A model generated the notes under the pieces. That model saw nothing but the letters and a program-made list of their open reading frames with translations, searched no databases and was not told where the DNA came from. This document shows positions 63,164-64,000 of a stretch of 64,000 nucleotides of DNA, one piece after another. Made by a program: the position numbers and the translations under genes. Within the stretch, counting starts at the first letter, position 1, and every line of letters starts with the position of its first letter. The DNA comes from Catonia carolina (taxonomy: Eukaryota > Arthropoda > Insecta > Hemiptera > Achilidae), in NCBI GenBank assembly GCA_035578175.1, contig JAQMRL010000008.1, positions 86,904,541-86,968,540 of the forward strand, written 5' to 3'.

Positions 63164-63733
63164 GTAAGCATTTCAATATACTCATTAAGATTTTAGTTTT
63201 CAGCGTTGTGTACTCAGTAAAGTCAATGAGTTAAATAGTGTTCTGGCTCACGGATAAAATGGGGACTCAAGCCACTGAGTAGTCATATATTGGACTTCTT
63301 CTTTTCATTCTTTTGCTCTGGAGCTTTGTTTAATTTTTTTTTAAATCTCCAGGAAATCCAAAAAATTTTAAATCCTCTTCAAAAGTGATCAAATGGGTTT
63401 CAAATTGGTTCAACCTCAATGTCCTGGTGTTGTTTATTATAAAACATGCCATCCATTCTATCTTTGCAAAATTGAGATTTTAGTCCATTATATCCAAACT
63501 TGGGAAAAAAATTTCACATTTTATTAAAAGTTAATTTTTTTATAATTTGCTTCATAGGCTAGTTTCAGAAACCTATTACTTTCTCTTGAAAGAATGTAAT
63601 TAATATTTTGTTGTTCTTGATGATTTATGTGAAAGGATTAGAATATTTAATTTTGTAACGTGTAATAATGGGATCAGTCGCAGGAGTCTGATAATATTTG
63701 GATTAAAGTAAAAGCATGTACTAGAAACAGGTA

Positions 63734-64000
63734 CAGTAATCCCTCGGTATCCGCATGGGTTACGTTCCGGAGGGTTATTGCGGTTTAAAACCACAGATAG
63801 TGATACCTTGTATGAACGAAAAGATGGGGGTTAGGTTCTGAAGAAAAAGTCTTGTAGTTTTTGAAGTGTTTAATAGTTTTAGGAATATTTTACCATTATT
63901 ATAATCTATGAATATTTAATAAATACAGTACATAAAAAATTTAAGTTGCTTTAAAATAGTTTGTTATGGCTGTTTGCTTCTTCTTCTTTTCAAACTCCTT
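63734..64000 (+). mobile_element. pogo/Tigger-type element end, runs off the window
   Basis: ACAGTAATCCCTCGGTATCC followed by GGGTTACGTTCCGGAGGG is a classic pogo/Tigger-type terminal sequence. The rest continues past 64000, so length and transposase are unknown. Confidence 0.65.

Noticed and set aside
1..64000. CRISPR array, bacterial operon or plasmid features
   Set aside because: Introns, GT-AG splicing, TA/TTAA transposons and SINEs show a eukaryotic nuclear genome; no regularly spaced repeats were seen.

Overview
The window comes from a large, AT-rich animal genome, almost certainly an insect. It holds one spliced host gene on the + strand, buried in transposable elements of typical arthropod types: mariner/Tc1, piggyBac, pogo, BEL/Pao, GIY-YIG Penelope-like, RTE-type LINEs and tRNA-derived SINEs. 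The species cannot be named from the sequence. A hemipteran-like repeat mix is only a guess.

The host gene is an axonemal inner-arm dynein heavy chain whose exon-encoded protein matches the DNAH6 class (probably the counterpart of Drosophila Dhc16F). I could place 29 exons between 1860 and 63163. All 28 joins keep one reading frame and no exon holds a stop, so the gene looks functional. The window starts inside the gene (the N-terminal tail is upstream) and ends inside it. The exons give the end of the tail, the linker, AAA1 (exons 16-21), AAA2 (exons 22-25) and most of AAA3 (exons 26-29). AAA4-6, stalk and C-terminus lie beyond 64000.

The rest is intron. 1-1859: upstream intron with two tRNA-like SINEs. 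2087-6717: nested stack of MITE, LINE and SINE copies, then a composite mariner. 7272-12511: Tc1/mariner with a DUF4817-like transposase, a LINE end, a SINE, a MITE and a Penelope end. 16233-17917: decayed pogo element. 18739-20331 and 20479-22700: two mariners. 22878-30992: full-length BEL/Pao retrotransposon with identical LTRs, sitting in an AT microsatellite between long inverted arms. 32920-38022: inverted Penelope-like element carrying a young mariner with an intact transposase. 38140-39217: SINE copies. 41039-44216: SINE and GT microsatellite. 45679-46768: LINE reverse transcriptase remains. 51839-58071: GC-rich block with histone-type hairpins, poly-A SINE, piggyBac deletion derivative and a second inverted Penelope locus. 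58324-60037: mariner deletion derivative. 60262-61257: LINE remains. 63734-64000: pogo-type terminus running off the window.

I found no independent second host gene, no tRNA or rRNA gene that looks functional, and no CRISPR. The most informative observations are the insertion histories that can be read directly from empty sites and target duplications, the two inverted Penelope loci, the new-looking but frameshifted BEL element, a SINE family with an (AAC)n tail, and three tandem histone-type 3' hairpins in a GC-rich island that encodes no histone.
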